A stretch of DNA of 36,898 nucleotides from Vineibacter terrae (GCF_008039615.1 NZ_VDUZ01000074.1:1-36898); one strand, 5' to 3'. Shown: positions 7,568 through 17,335, numbered from the stretch's first letter. Translations and numbers: made by a program. The notes: generated by a model from the letters alone, not told the origin.

Positions 7568-7954
7568 ATGGCCCTTGACGACAGATTCGCCAAGGCCTTG
7601 CTCAAGAAGGCCCACCGCGGATTCAACGGTTATCCCATTGCGACCGTCGCCTATTACGGTCCGGACGACAGGCGCGCTTCGAAGGTCGCCGTCAGCGTCC
7701 TCATGGCTCAGGACGAGGACATAGCCGAGCTGCGCCGCTGGTTCTCCGAGCACGGCGACGTGCGCCGGGACGCCACTGTCCAACGCGCGATCCTCGAATT
7801 CATCCGTCGGCATGACGCCCAATCCGTGGCCATCGGCGATGGGATCATGGGGTGCCCGCATGAGGAGGGCATCGACTACCCGGACGGCGAGGCATGCCCG
7901 CAATGCCCCTTCTGGGCCGGCCGGAAGCGCCCCATCGGCAAGCTCATGCGCTGA
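7568..7954 (+). CDS. Small conserved protein of unknown function with Cys/His cluster
   Basis: 128 aa, start ATG 7568, 14 bp after moaA. I do not recognise a named domain; similar-looking proteins with a GCPHEEGIDYP...CPxCPFW ending are, to my recollection, common in rhizobia. Cys96, His98, Cys110 and Cys113 could form a zinc site at the C-terminal end. The middle part (IAELRRWFSEHGDVRRDATV) looks helical. No signal peptide or membrane segment, so presumably cytoplasmic. The moaA linkage may hint at metal or redox metabolism but is not evidence of function. A 22-bp palindrome lies 30 bp downstream. Confidence 0.7.
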   Translation: MALDDRFAKALLKKAHRGFNGYPIATVAYYGPDDRRASKVAVSVLMAQDEDIAELRRWFSEHGDVRRDATVQRAILEFIRRHDAQSVAIGDGIMGCPHEEGIDYPDGEACPQCPFWAGRKRPIGKLMR

Positions 7955-7983
7955 GCCGTTACCTGCCCGATCCCGGACCTTGG

Positions 7984-8005
7984 GCATCCCTGCGCGCAGG
8001 GATGC
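7984..8005 (+). terminator. Perfect 22-bp palindrome, possible terminator
   Basis: GCATCCCTGCG followed directly by its exact reverse complement. It lies 30 bp after the small unknown gene and just before a promoter-like sequence. There is no T-run, so it would be a non-canonical terminator, or an operator for the transporter promoter beside it. Confidence 0.45.
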
Positions 8006-8008
8006 GAC

Positions 8009-8038
8009 GTGACATCGCTCGCATATCTGCCCTACAAT
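8009..8038 (+). promoter_or_regulatory. Candidate sigma70-type promoter of the peptide ABC operon
   Basis: GTGACA at 8009-8014, an 18-bp spacer and TACAAT at 8033-8038 resemble -35/-10 elements. They lie 40 bp before the binding-protein ATG (8079), which has a GGGAGG ribosome binding site. Confidence 0.4.
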
Positions 8039-8078
8039 AATTGCAGGCCTCGACGAACAGAGGCCCTGGGAGGCGACC

Positions 8079-9695
8079 ATGGGCTCACCAGGGAGGAGTC
8101 ATCGCCGGCTGCCGCAAGCGCCTGATCGCAAGACGTCCATACAGGAAGCGGCCCTGCTCCCGATCAGCCGCCGCCAGGCTTTGGCGCTGGGTGGCGCCGC
8201 GCTGCTGGCCGGCAGCGCCGGCGACGCGCGTGCCGCGAGCCCGCAGGGACAGCTGACCTGGGCGGTGCACGTCTCGCTGGCGCCGACCTGGTTCGATCCG
8301 GCCGAGACGCCGGGCATGATCACGCCCTTCATGCTGCTCTACGCCCTGCACGACGCCATGGTGAAGCCCATGCCCGGACAGACGGCGGCGCCATGCCTGG
8401 CGGACGCCTGGAAGATGGCGCCGGACGGGCTGAGCTACGAGTTCACGGTGCGCAAGGATGTGACGTTCCACAATGGCGAGCCCGTGACGGCGGAGGACGT
8501 GAAGTTCTCGTTCGAACGCTATCGCGGCACCTCGGCGTCGGTGATGAAGGAGCGCGTGGCCGCGGTGGAGACGCCGGATGCGCGCACCGTTCGCTTCGTG
8601 CTGAAGAAGCCGTGGCCCGACTTCCTCACCTTCTATTCATCCGCCACCGGGGCGGGCTGGATCGTGCCGAAAAAATACATCCAGCAGGTCGGCGAGGAAG
8701 GCTTCAAGAAGGCGCCGATCGGGGCAGGACCTTACAAGTTCGTGTCCTTCACGCCGGGTGTGGAGCTGGTGTTCGAGGCGTTCGAGGGCTACTGGCGCAA
8801 GTTGCCCAGCGTGAAGCGGCTGGTGCTGAAGGTGATCCCGGAGGAGTCGACGCGGCTGGCCGCCTTGAAGCGCGGCGAGGTCGACATCGCCTATTCCATC
8901 CGCGGCGAGCTGGCCGAGGAGCTGCAGCGCACACCCGGCTTCACCCTGAAGCCGGTCGTGATCCAGGGCACCTTCTGGCTCTATTTCCCGGAGCAGTGGG
9001 ATCCGAAATCACCCTGGCACGACCTGCGCGTGCGCGAGGCCGCGGCGCTGGCGATGGACTACAAATCCATCAATGAGGCGCTGACGCTCGGCTACTCCAG
9101 GGTCGCCAACAGCATCATCCCGGACAGCTTCGAGTTCTTCTGGAAGCCGCCGCCCGCGGTATACGACCCCAGGCAGGCGAAGGCGCTGCTGGCGGCAGCC
9201 GGCTTCAGGAACGGCTTCGATGCCGGCGACTACTATTGCGATGCCTCCTACGCCAACCTGGCGGAAGCGGTGCTGAACAACCTGCAGGAGGTGGGCATCC
9301 GCGTGAAGCTGCGGCCGCTGGAGCGCGCCGCCTTCTTCAGCGCCTACGCCGAGAAGAAGCTGAAGAACATCATCCAGGCTGCGTCCGGCGCCTTCGGCAA
9401 CGCGGCAACGCGGCTGGATGCTTTCGTCATGAAGGGTGGCACCTACGCCTACGGTCACTACGATGACCTGGAGGCGCTGTTCGCCGAGCAGGCGGTGGAG
9501 CTGGATCAGAAGAAGCGCACCGAGCTGCTGCACAAGATCCAGCGGCTGGTGCACGAGCGGGTGATCTATGCGCCCATCTGGCAGCTCGCCTTCATCAACG
9601 GCCAGGGCAAGCGCGTGCGCGAATCGGCGCTGGGGCTGATCGAAGGCCATGCCTACTCCGCACCTTATGAGGACGTGACGATCAACACGGGCTGA
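8079..9695 (+). CDS. ABC transporter substrate-binding protein, family 5 (peptide/nickel type)
   Basis: 538-aa periplasmic binding protein of the DppA/OppA family. It has a twin-arginine-like export signal (SRRQALALGGAALLAG, about residues 30-45) with likely cleavage after ARA near 52. The conserved family pattern LADAWKMAPDGLSYEFTVRKDV...FHNGEPVTAEDV lies near residues 100-150. ATG 8079 is supported by GGGAGG five bases upstream, although it leaves an unusually long 30-residue region before the arginines. It heads a five-gene operon with two permeases and two ATPases. Members bind peptides, but many bind opines, glycosides or other small molecules; the ligand here is unknown. Confidence 0.9.
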   Translation: MGSPGRSHRRLPQAPDRKTSIQEAALLPISRRQALALGGAALLAGSAGDARAASPQGQLTWAVHVSLAPTWFDPAETPGMITPFMLLYALHDAMVKPMPGQTAAPCLADAWKMAPDGLSYEFTVRKDVTFHNGEPVTAEDVKFSFERYRGTSASVMKERVAAVETPDARTVRFVLKKPWPDFLTFYSSATGAGWIVPKKYIQQVGEEGFKKAPIGAGPYKFVSFTPGVELVFEAFEGYWRKLPSVKRLVLKVIPEESTRLAALKRGEVDIAYSIRGELAEELQRTPGFTLKPVVIQGTFWLYFPEQWDPKSPWHDLRVREAAALAMDYKSINEALTLGYSRVANSIIPDSFEFFWKPPPAVYDPRQAKALLAAAGFRNGFDAGDYYCDASYANLAEAVLNNLQEVGIRVKLRPLERAAFFSAYAEKKLKNIIQAASGAFGNAATRLDAFVMKGGTYAYGHYDDLEALFAEQAVELDQKKRTELLHKIQRLVHERVIYAPIWQLAFINGQGKRVRESALGLIEGHAYSAPYEDVTINTG

Positions 9696-9743
9696 GACAT
9701 CGACGCCGCGCCCGCCACCGCAACAGCAAGGGATGGGACGACG

Positions 9744-10664
9744 ATGAAGCACTATATCGCCCGCCGCGTCGGCTACTCGCTGCTGTCTCTGCTGCTCCTG
9801 TCGCTGACCATCTTCCTGTTCGTGCGCGTCACCGGCGATCCGGCGAGCCTGCTGGTGGAACCGGGCGCGAGCCCGCAGGACATCGAGAATGTCCATCGCC
9901 AGCTCGGCCTCGATCAGCCGCTCTGGGTGCAATACTGGCAATTCATCGCCAGCCTGGCGCAGGGCGATCTCGGCCAATCGTTCTACTACCGCACGCCGGT
10001 GCTCGATCTCTACTTCCAGCGCCTGCCCAACTCGCTGCTGCTGGCGGCGGTGGCGATGGCCTTCTCGCTGCTGATCGGCATCCCCAGCGGCATCATCGCC
10101 GCGGTGCGCGTCGGCCGGATGTGGGACAGCGCCGGAAAGATCTTCGCGTTGCTGGGCCTGTCCCTGCCCTCCTTCTGGGTCGGCCTGGTGCTGATCCTGG
10201 TCTTCACCGTCTGGCTCGGCTGGCTGCCCTCCTCCGGCTCCGGCACCGCGCTGCACGTGCTGATGCCGGCCTTCGCGCTCGGCTGGTATTTCGCCGCGGC
10301 TCACATGCGCCTCACGCGGTCTTCCATGCTCGAGGTCCTCGGCTCCGAGTACGTGAAGCTGGCGCGCCTGAAGGGCCTGCCCGAGGCGCTGGTGATCGGC
10401 AAGCACGCGTTCAAGAACGCGCTCATTCCCGTCATCACGCTCGCCGGCATCAACCTCGTCGTGATGATCAATGTCGCCGTCGTGGTGGAGATGGTGTTCG
10501 CCTGGCCCGGAATCGGCCGGCTGCTCTACGAAGGTATCAGCTTCCGCGACTTTCCCGTCGTGCAGGGCGTCGTGGTGATCGGTGGCGCCATGATCATCCT
10601 GGTCAACCTGGCCATCGATATCGTCTACGCGCTGATCGACCCCCGCATCCGTCTGGCAGGGTGA
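9744..10664 (+). CDS. ABC transporter permease, DppB/OppB type
   Basis: 306-aa inner-membrane permease with the family-typical start (MKHYIARRVGYSLLSLLLL), the FVRVTGDP motif, and VHRQLGLDQPLWVQYWQF before the transmembrane core. The cytoplasmic EAA-type loop is EYVKLARLKGLPEALVIGKH, where the ATPases dock. About six membrane segments are visible. It lies 48 bp after the binding protein, and its TGA overlaps a possible ATG of the next permease (10664). Confidence 0.92.
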   Translation: MKHYIARRVGYSLLSLLLLSLTIFLFVRVTGDPASLLVEPGASPQDIENVHRQLGLDQPLWVQYWQFIASLAQGDLGQSFYYRTPVLDLYFQRLPNSLLLAAVAMAFSLLIGIPSGIIAAVRVGRMWDSAGKIFALLGLSLPSFWVGLVLILVFTVWLGWLPSSGSGTALHVLMPAFALGWYFAAAHMRLTRSSMLEVLGSEYVKLARLKGLPEALVIGKHAFKNALIPVITLAGINLVVMINVAVVVEMVFAWPGIGRLLYEGISFRDFPVVQGVVVIGGAMIILVNLAIDIVYALIDPRIRLAG

Positions 10665-10669
10665 TGGTC

Positions 10670-11557
10670 ATGAGCGTCACGACACACCCGACGGCCGTCC
10701 CCGCCCCGGCGCCGATTGCGTTCTGGCGGCTGAAGGGCTTTCCGCTGATACCTGTCCTGATCCTGCTGCTGATCGCGCTCGTCGCGATCTTCGCCGACGT
10801 GCTGGCGCCTTATGATCCCGAGATCGGCAGCCTGGCGCGCCGCTTCCGCCCGCCCGCCTGGCAGGAAGGCGGCAGCATGGCGCACCTGCTCGGCACCGAT
10901 CATGTCGGGCGTGACGTGCTGTCGCGGCTGATGTACGGCGCCCGCGTCTCGATGATCGTGGGCCTCGCCGCGGTGCTGTTCGCCGGCGTGCTGGGGACGT
11001 TCCTGGGCATCGTCTCCGGCTATCTCGGCGGCTGGGTCGACCAGGTGATCATGCGCCTGACCGACACCTGGCTGGCGCTGCCCGGGCTGACTTTCGCCAT
11101 CTTCCTGGCCGCCATCGTCGGGCCCAGCGAGCTGAACATCATCTTCATCCTGGGCGGCGTTTACTGGACGCGCTACGCCCGCGTGATCCGCAGCGAGGTC
11201 CTGTCGCTGAAGGAACGGGAGTTCGTGAACCTCGCCATCGTCGCCGGCTGCTCCCGGCGCGCCATCATGTGGCACCACATCCTGCCCAACGTGATCAACT
11301 CGGCCGTCGTGCTCGCGACGCTGATGCTGGGCATCGTCATCGTGACCGAGGCCGCCCTCTCCTTCCTCGGCGTCGGGGTGCCGCCACCCCGGCCGGCCTG
11401 GGGGCTGATGCTGGCCGACGGCAAGAAGGGGCTGATGGTGGGCTACTGGTGGCTCACCGTGCTGCCCGGCCTGTGCATCATGCTGATGGTGCTGTCCGCC
11501 AACCTGCTGGGCGACTGGCTGCGCGTGAAGCTCGACCCGCAGCTGCGCCAATTGTGA
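10670..11557 (+). CDS. ABC transporter permease, DppC/OppC type
   Basis: Second permease of the peptide-type importer, about 295 aa. The N-terminal cytoplasmic segment is followed by a membrane segment (FPLIPVLILLLIALVAIFAD) and the family motif LGTDHVGRDVLSRLMYGAR. The EAA loop region is EREFVNLAIVAGCSRRAIMW. ATG 10670 has AGGG eight bases upstream; ATG 10664 overlaps the DppB-like stop and would add two residues. It is followed by a 157-bp gap holding a 30-bp perfect inverted repeat, so expression of the downstream ATPases could differ from that of the permeases. Confidence 0.92.
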   Translation: MSVTTHPTAVPAPAPIAFWRLKGFPLIPVLILLLIALVAIFADVLAPYDPEIGSLARRFRPPAWQEGGSMAHLLGTDHVGRDVLSRLMYGARVSMIVGLAAVLFAGVLGTFLGIVSGYLGGWVDQVIMRLTDTWLALPGLTFAIFLAAIVGPSELNIIFILGGVYWTRYARVIRSEVLSLKEREFVNLAIVAGCSRRAIMWHHILPNVINSAVVLATLMLGIVIVTEAALSFLGVGVPPPRPAWGLMLADGKKGLMVGYWWLTVLPGLCIMLMVLSANLLGDWLRVKLDPQLRQL

Positions 11558-11599
11558 GGTCGGCATGACCCGAGCGACCTTGCAGCGGATCGACCAGTC

Positions 11600-11678
11600 G
11601 TCATCCCGAGCGCAGCGAGGGATCTCCCGCGAATGGGGGCTCCCTTCCCGGGAGATCCCTCGCTGCGCTCGGGATGAC
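11600..11678 (+). repeat. 30-bp perfect inverted repeat inside the ABC operon
   Basis: The left arm at 11600-11629 (GTCATCCCGAGCGCAGCGAG...) and the right arm at 11649-11678 are exact reverse complements, separated by 19 bp. The arm belongs to the widespread GTCATCCYGAGCGyAGCGArGGATCT repeat type, and a decayed relative occurs at 36545-36750. As RNA it would be a very stable hairpin between permease and ATPase genes. There is no T-run after it. Confidence 0.85.
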
Positions 11679-11713
11679 GGGTTGATCGTGAAAGCTGACA
11701 CGCCGGCCGCGCC

Positions 11714-12766
11714 ATGACCGCAGAACCGCTGCTGTCCCTCGAGAACCTCTCCACCCACTACGTCTCCCAGCAGGGCAGCCGCGTGGTGCGCGCCGTCGAC
11801 GACGTGACGCTGAGCCTGAACGCCGGCGAGTCGCTGGGCATCGTCGGCGAATCCGGTTCCGGCAAGACCACGCTGGCATTGACGATCCTGCGTCTGCTGC
11901 CGCCTGCGGCACGCATCGTCTCCGGCCGATTGGTGTTCGATGGTGAGGATCTGCGAACGAAATCCGACAGCGAGATGCGCCGCGTGCGCGGCAAGCGCAT
12001 CGCGATGGTCCTGCAGGACCCCATGGCCTCGCTGAACCCCCTCTTCTCCATCGGCGATCAGGTCGGCGAGCCGATCCGCGTGCATGAAGGCGCCAGCCGG
12101 GCCAGCGCCTGGCAACGTGCCGTGGGCCTGCTCAAGTCGGTGCGCATCGCCTCACCTGAAATGCGCGTGCGGCAGTACCCGCACGAGATGTCAGGCGGCA
12201 TGCGCCAGCGCATCGTCGGCGCCATCGGCATCTCGTGCGGGCCTCGCCTGCTGATCGCCGACGAGCCCACCACCAGCCTCGACCTCACCATCCAGGCCCA
12301 GTACCTGGACCTGCTGCGCGACCTGCAGCGCCGGCACGCGCTGACCCTGATCTTCATCACCCACAACCTCGGCATCGTCGCCAGGATGTGCAACCGGCTC
12401 GCCGTCATGTATGCCGGACGCGTGGTCGAGCAGGGGCCGGTGGCGCGCATCTTCAACGCGCCGGCGCATCCCTACACGCAGGCCCTGCTCGGCTCACTGC
12501 CGCGCATGAGCGACGAGCGCGAACGCCTGACTGCCATCGAGGGGCAGCCGCCCGATCTCGCCTCGCTGCCGCCAGGCTGCGCTTTCGCGGCGCGCTGCCC
12601 GATGGCCTTCGCACGCTGCGCTGCCGAGGCGCCGCCGGAATTCACCCTTGGCGAAGGGCGCACAGCACGCTGCTGGCTGGCGGCACCGGCCACCGCCAGA
12701 GCACCCCTCTCCGCCCACGCAGTGGGGGGAGAAGGAGGGGCCCATGCCGAAGGCATCGGAGGGTGA
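11714..12766 (+). CDS. ABC transporter ATP-binding protein, DppD/OppD type
   Basis: 350-aa ATPase. Walker A GESGSGKTT at about 45-53, ABC signature MSGGMRQRI and Walker B LLIADEPTTSLD near 155-185, and the oligopeptide-family C-terminal domain with the cysteine pattern PPGCAFAARCPMAFARC, which in this family can hold an Fe-S cluster. The natural protein seems to end near residue 330. Residues from about 331 to 350, a glycine/alanine-rich tail, are encoded by a palindromic repeat that has overrun the stop. It follows the permease pair in the same direction and pairs with the next ATPase as a heterodimer. Confidence 0.9.
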   Translation: MTAEPLLSLENLSTHYVSQQGSRVVRAVDDVTLSLNAGESLGIVGESGSGKTTLALTILRLLPPAARIVSGRLVFDGEDLRTKSDSEMRRVRGKRIAMVLQDPMASLNPLFSIGDQVGEPIRVHEGASRASAWQRAVGLLKSVRIASPEMRVRQYPHEMSGGMRQRIVGAIGISCGPRLLIADEPTTSLDLTIQAQYLDLLRDLQRRHALTLIFITHNLGIVARMCNRLAVMYAGRVVEQGPVARIFNAPAHPYTQALLGSLPRMSDERERLTAIEGQPPDLASLPPGCAFAARCPMAFARCAAEAPPEFTLGEGRTARCWLAAPATARAPLSAHAVGGEGGAHAEGIGG

Positions 12767-12894
12767 GGTGGGTGTCGAGGCAGCACAAAATCTCGCTGGC
12801 GAAGAATCCGGTTGGCCGCGCCACCCACCTCACCTTCCCACCGCGCTGCGCGCGATGGGCCCCTTCCTCTCCCCCCGCTTCGCGGGCGGAGAGG
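12706..12894 (+). repeat. Composite palindromic element A (inverted arms about 72 bp)
   Basis: The left arm (about 12706-12776: CCTCTCCGCCC...GGGTGAGGTGGGTG) is repeated in imperfect inverted form at about 12822-12894, around a spacer of about 45 bp. Sub-hairpins CCTCTCCGCCC/GGGCGGAGAGG form the ends and GGTGAGG/CCTCACC the inner boundary. It belongs to the same architecture as 32872-33011 and the tandem pair 34592-34941. The left arm encodes the tail of the upstream ATPase. Confidence 0.75.
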
Positions 12895-12919
12895 AGCTGA
12901 TGACGCGGAGTGGCGTGGC

Positions 12920-13881
<962 letters not shown>

Positions 13882-13885
<4 letters not shown>

Positions 13886-16131
13886 GCCTCCGCCGGCTCC
13901 AGCGCGGCCAGCACCTTGGGCGGCGACATGGGCAGGCTGTCGAAGCGGTGCCCCACGGCACCGTGCAGCGCATTGGCCACGGCGGCCAGCGACGGCACCA
14001 GCGGTACCTCGCCGACCCCGCGCACACCTTGGGGATGCTTCGGGTTGGGCACCTCGATGATCACCGTGTCGAGCATCGGCAGGTCGGAGGCGACCGGCAT
14101 GCGATAGTCGAGGAAGCTCGGGTTATCGACCCGGCCGTGCTTGTCGTAGATGTATTCCTCGTTCAGCGCCCAGCCGATGCCCTGCGCCACGCCGCCCTGC
14201 ATCTGGCCCTCGACGTAGCTCGGGTGGATTGCGCGGCCGACGTCCTGGATGCAGGTGAAGCGCGTCACCGCGACCTTGCCGGTGGCGCGGTCGACCTCGA
14301 CGTCGCAGATATGCGTGGCGAAGCCGCCCTCCGCCCCCGTGGTGTTGAGCGACACGCCGGCGCCGATCGGACCGCCGGTCTCGCTCGCCCGGGCCGCCAG
14401 CTGGGCCAGCGACAGCGGCTCGAACTTGCCGGCGTTGTCGCCGGCCGGCCGCGCCTGGCCGTTGTCCCAGGTGACGGCCTCCGGGTCGATCTTCCAGATC
14501 TTGGCCGCCCGCTGGCGCAGCGTGGTGATGACCTGCTCGGTCGATTTCGTGACCACCATCGCCGACGCGTAGGTCACGCGGCTGCCGCCGGTGAGGTTGC
14601 TGAAGCCGATGCTGCTGGTGTCGCCGATCAGGACCTGGATCTTGCTGTGGTCGATGCCCAGCAGCTCGGCCGTGATGTTGGCGGTCGAGGCGCGCGAGCC
14701 GCCGATATCGGGATGGCCGGTGATCACGACCACCGTGCCGTCCTCGTTGACGTTGACCTGGGCGCTCGATTCGCCGCCGGCGTTGAACCAGAACCCGCTC
14801 GCCACGCCGCGTCCCTGGTTGGGGGCCAGCGGCGCCATGTAGTGTGGATGCGCCAGCGCCGCCTTCAGCGTCTCCTCGTATCCGATCACCGGGAAGGTCG
14901 GACCATAGGCCGCCTTCGTCCCCTGCTTGGCGGCGTTCTTCAGCCGCAGCTGCAGCGGATCCATCTTCAGGGCCTGCGCCAGCTCGTCGAGCACGCACTC
15001 GGCCGCGTACGCGCCGATCGGGGCGCCCGGCGCGCGGTATGCCGCCACCTTCGAGCGGTTCGACACGACGTCGAAGCCGACCGCATGGACGTTCGGAATG
15101 TCGTAAGGCGAGAACGCGCAGCCCGCGGCGCCGCGGATCGGCGAGCCGGGGAAGGCGCCGGCCTGCAGGTAGTAGATGCCCTTCGCGGCGACGATCTTGC
15201 CGTCCCGGGTGGCGCCGATCTTCACCGTGCTGGATGATCCCGACGTCGGTCCGGACGCCCGGAACACCTCCTCCCGGGTCATCGTCATCTTCACCGGCCG
15301 GCCCGACTTGCGGGCCAGGACCAGCGCGACGGGCTCCAGGTAGACGATGGTCTTGCCGCCGAAGCCGCCGCCGATCTCCGCCGGAATCGCGCGGATGTCG
15401 CTCTGCGCCGTGCCTGTCAGGTAGGCGCACATGGCCCGCACCATGAACTGGCCCTGGCTGGAGCTCCAGATCGTGGCCTTGCCGTCGGGCGCCACGCTCA
15501 CCAGGCAGGCATGCGGCTCGATGTAGCCCTGATGCACGGGCTCGGTCTTGAAGCTGCGCTCGACGATCACGTCGGCCGCGGCGAAGCCGGCCTCGACGTC
15601 GCCCAGCTTGTGCTCGATCTTGCCGGCGATGTTGGAGGGCTTGCCCTCGAACTGGATGTGGCCGTGCAGGATAGGCGCGCCGGGCGCCATCGCCGCGTCG
15701 ACGTCGATCACCCAGGGCAGCACCTCGTAGTCGACCTCGATCAGCGTCAGCGCCTGGGCCGCGATCTGCTGCGACGTCGCGGCCACGGCCGCCACGGGAT
15801 GCCCGGCGAACAGCGCCTTGTCGCGCGCCATCACGTTGCGGCACATCCAGCGCATGTCCTGGATGCCCAGCATCACCGACTTGTCGATCGGGAAGTCCAC
15901 GAGGTCCCTGCTCGTCATGACGGCCTTCACGCCCGGCAGCGCCGCCGCCTTGTCCGTGTTGATCGACCTGATCCGGGCATGCGGATGCGGGCTGCGCAGG
16001 ATCTTGCCCCAGATCATCCCGGGCATCGTGGTGTCGGCGGCGTAGGCCGCGCGTCCCGTGACCTTGTCCATGCCATCCGGCCGCGGCGTGCGCTTGCCGA
16101 TCCACTTGTTGTCCGGATTGTCGATGCTCAT
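13882..16131 (-). CDS. Molybdenum hydroxylase large (Moco-binding) subunit, xanthine dehydrogenase family
   Basis: 749-aa catalytic subunit of the xanthine dehydrogenase/aldehyde oxidase superfamily, which hydroxylates N-heterocycles, aldehydes or related substrates using a molybdenum cofactor. Motifs: GRAAYAADTTMPGMIWGKILRSPHPHARI near the N-terminus, the Moco loop GGGFGGK at 254-260, YRAPGAP at 365-371 (unlike the CoxL AYRCSFR loop), and GVGEVP near 705 with the expected catalytic glutamate (about Glu708). ATG 16131 is preceded by AGGG at seven bases; the frame stays open far upstream, antisense to the amidohydrolase, and that part is not protein-like. No FeS or FAD subunit gene is adjacent in the window, which is odd for this family. 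Substrate unknown. Confidence 0.9.
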
Positions 16132-16317
16132 GGGTTCACCCTGTCCTGCTGGATGAGCGTTTCCTGCCGCCAGTGTAGCAAACCCCGTCATGACCTGACG
16201 ATCAATGCCGGTTGCGTCTCGTGCAGGGCTGCCACGGTTGAAGCCGTCAGGTGTACCAGGGACACTGCCACGGCACACGAGACCCTTACGGGCATCGAAC
16301 ACAGGGAGGCCGGCACC
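16132..16317. promoter_or_regulatory. Divergent intergenic region, hydroxylase / amidohydrolase
   Basis: 186 bp between two divergent starts, so it must hold both promoters. I see no clear -35/-10 pair and no strong palindrome. The ribosome binding sites are evident at both ends (AGGG for the minus-strand gene, GGGAGG for the plus-strand gene). Confidence 0.4.
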
Positions 16318-17160
16318 ATGTTGACCATTGACGCCCAGGTCCACGCCTACGAGCGCAACCATCCCGGGCGCCCCTGGGCCGCCGTCCTGCACGGCCCGGC
16401 GGAAGTCACCGGCGATCAGCTGGTGGCGGCCATGGATGCCGTCGGCGTCGACGGCGCGATCCTGGTCTCGGTGTGGACCATGTATCGCTATGACGCCAGC
16501 TACGCGCTGGCGGTGCACGCCGCCCATCCCGGCCGGTTCGGGCTGGTGAAGCCGGTCGACCCGTCGGACCCGGCGGTGGTCGACACGATCGACGCCTGGG
16601 CCGCGACCCCGGGCCGGGTCGCGATCCGCATCATGATGGGTCCGGACGTGTCGACCGACGCCGCCGACCCCGGCATCAACCGCGTGCTCGCCGCTGCGGC
16701 GCGGCACGACCTGCCGGTGAACCTGCTGTGCCGGGGCCGCCTGGAGCAGGTCGGCCTGATGGCGGCGCGCAACCCCAGCACGCGGCTGGTGATCGACCAT
16801 CTCGGGCTGAACCAGCCGTTCGAGCCGCCGGTGCCGGCCGAGCCGTTCGCCGACCTGCCGCAGCTGCTGAAGCTCGCGGCACATGACAACGTCGTGGTCA
16901 AGATCACCGGCGCCTGCACGCTCTCGCACCAGCCCTTCCCCTACAGCGACCTGTGGCAGCCGCTCGGCCGCATCTTCGATGCCTTCGGCTTCGATCGCTG
17001 CATGTGGGGCACCGACTGGACCCGCGCCGTGGCGCTGCTGACCTACGAGCAGGGCGTCGAGGCGTTCCGTGTCACCGACCGCCTGTCCGACGGCGAGCGT
17101 GCCGCGCTGATGGGCGGCACGGTCCAGAAGGTCTATCGGTGGTCACCCGCGAAGGCATGA
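16318..17160 (+). CDS. Amidohydrolase-2 family metal-dependent hydrolase
   Basis: 280-aa TIM-barrel hydrolase/decarboxylase of the amidohydrolase_2 family (PF04909 type: lactonases, decarboxylases, hydrolases). Start TIDAQVHAYERN carries the family N-terminal strand, with a single His where others have HxH; IDHLGL and WGTDWTR near the C-terminus are the typical later metal/acid motifs. ATG 16318 has GGGAGG eight bases upstream. It stands alone on the plus strand, divergent from the molybdenum hydroxylase and upstream of the BVMO genes across a hairpin-rich gap. A lactone-hydrolysing role after BVMO oxidation is conceivable but unproven. Confidence 0.82.
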   Translation: MLTIDAQVHAYERNHPGRPWAAVLHGPAEVTGDQLVAAMDAVGVDGAILVSVWTMYRYDASYALAVHAAHPGRFGLVKPVDPSDPAVVDTIDAWAATPGRVAIRIMMGPDVSTDAADPGINRVLAAAARHDLPVNLLCRGRLEQVGLMAARNPSTRLVIDHLGLNQPFEPPVPAEPFADLPQLLKLAAHDNVVVKITGACTLSHQPFPYSDLWQPLGRIFDAFGFDRCMWGTDWTRAVALLTYEQGVEAFRVTDRLSDGERAALMGGTVQKVYRWSPAKA

Positions 17161-17185
17161 TCTGACGCTGTCGGCATTGAAGGGC

Positions 17186-17265
17186 GCATCGCGGTTGCCG
17201 ATGCGTGCCGGCACGGCCGCGCGTTCGTTCTTGCTGCTTTGCAGCAAGCGAATTGCGCCGCGGCC
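17186..17265 (+). terminator. Two consecutive hairpins after the amidohydrolase
   Basis: First stem GCATCG/CGATGC (17186-17191 / 17199-17204). Second stem CTTGCTGC-TTT-GCAGCAAG (17230-17248), extended by imperfect pairing of the GC-rich flanks to about 17215-17265. They lie 25-105 bp beyond the amidohydrolase stop and upstream of the BVMO promoter area. No T-run follows, so termination is inferred from structure and position only. Confidence 0.45.
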
Positions 17266-17289
17266 GGCCGGACGCTATGATCCCATCTT

Positions 17290-17309
17290 ATAAATGACCG
17301 TTCATATAT
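17290..17309 (+). promoter_or_regulatory. Candidate operator upstream of the first BVMO
   Basis: An AT-rich inverted repeat centred on ATGA-CCGT-TCAT (17294-17305), flanked by TATAA and ATATA, lies 30 bp before the BVMO ATG (17336). Half-sites of this kind are usual for TetR-family regulators, and a TetR gene is encoded downstream at 21007-21639. The link is inferred. Confidence 0.4.
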
Positions 17310-17335
17310 CGGAATGGCACCCCGGAGGAACCACC

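Noticed and set aside
16132-16929. N-terminal extension of the molybdenum hydroxylase frame to 1015 residues
   Set aside because: The extension is antisense to the amidohydrolase, and the family N-terminus begins at the ribosome-binding-site-supported ATG 16131.
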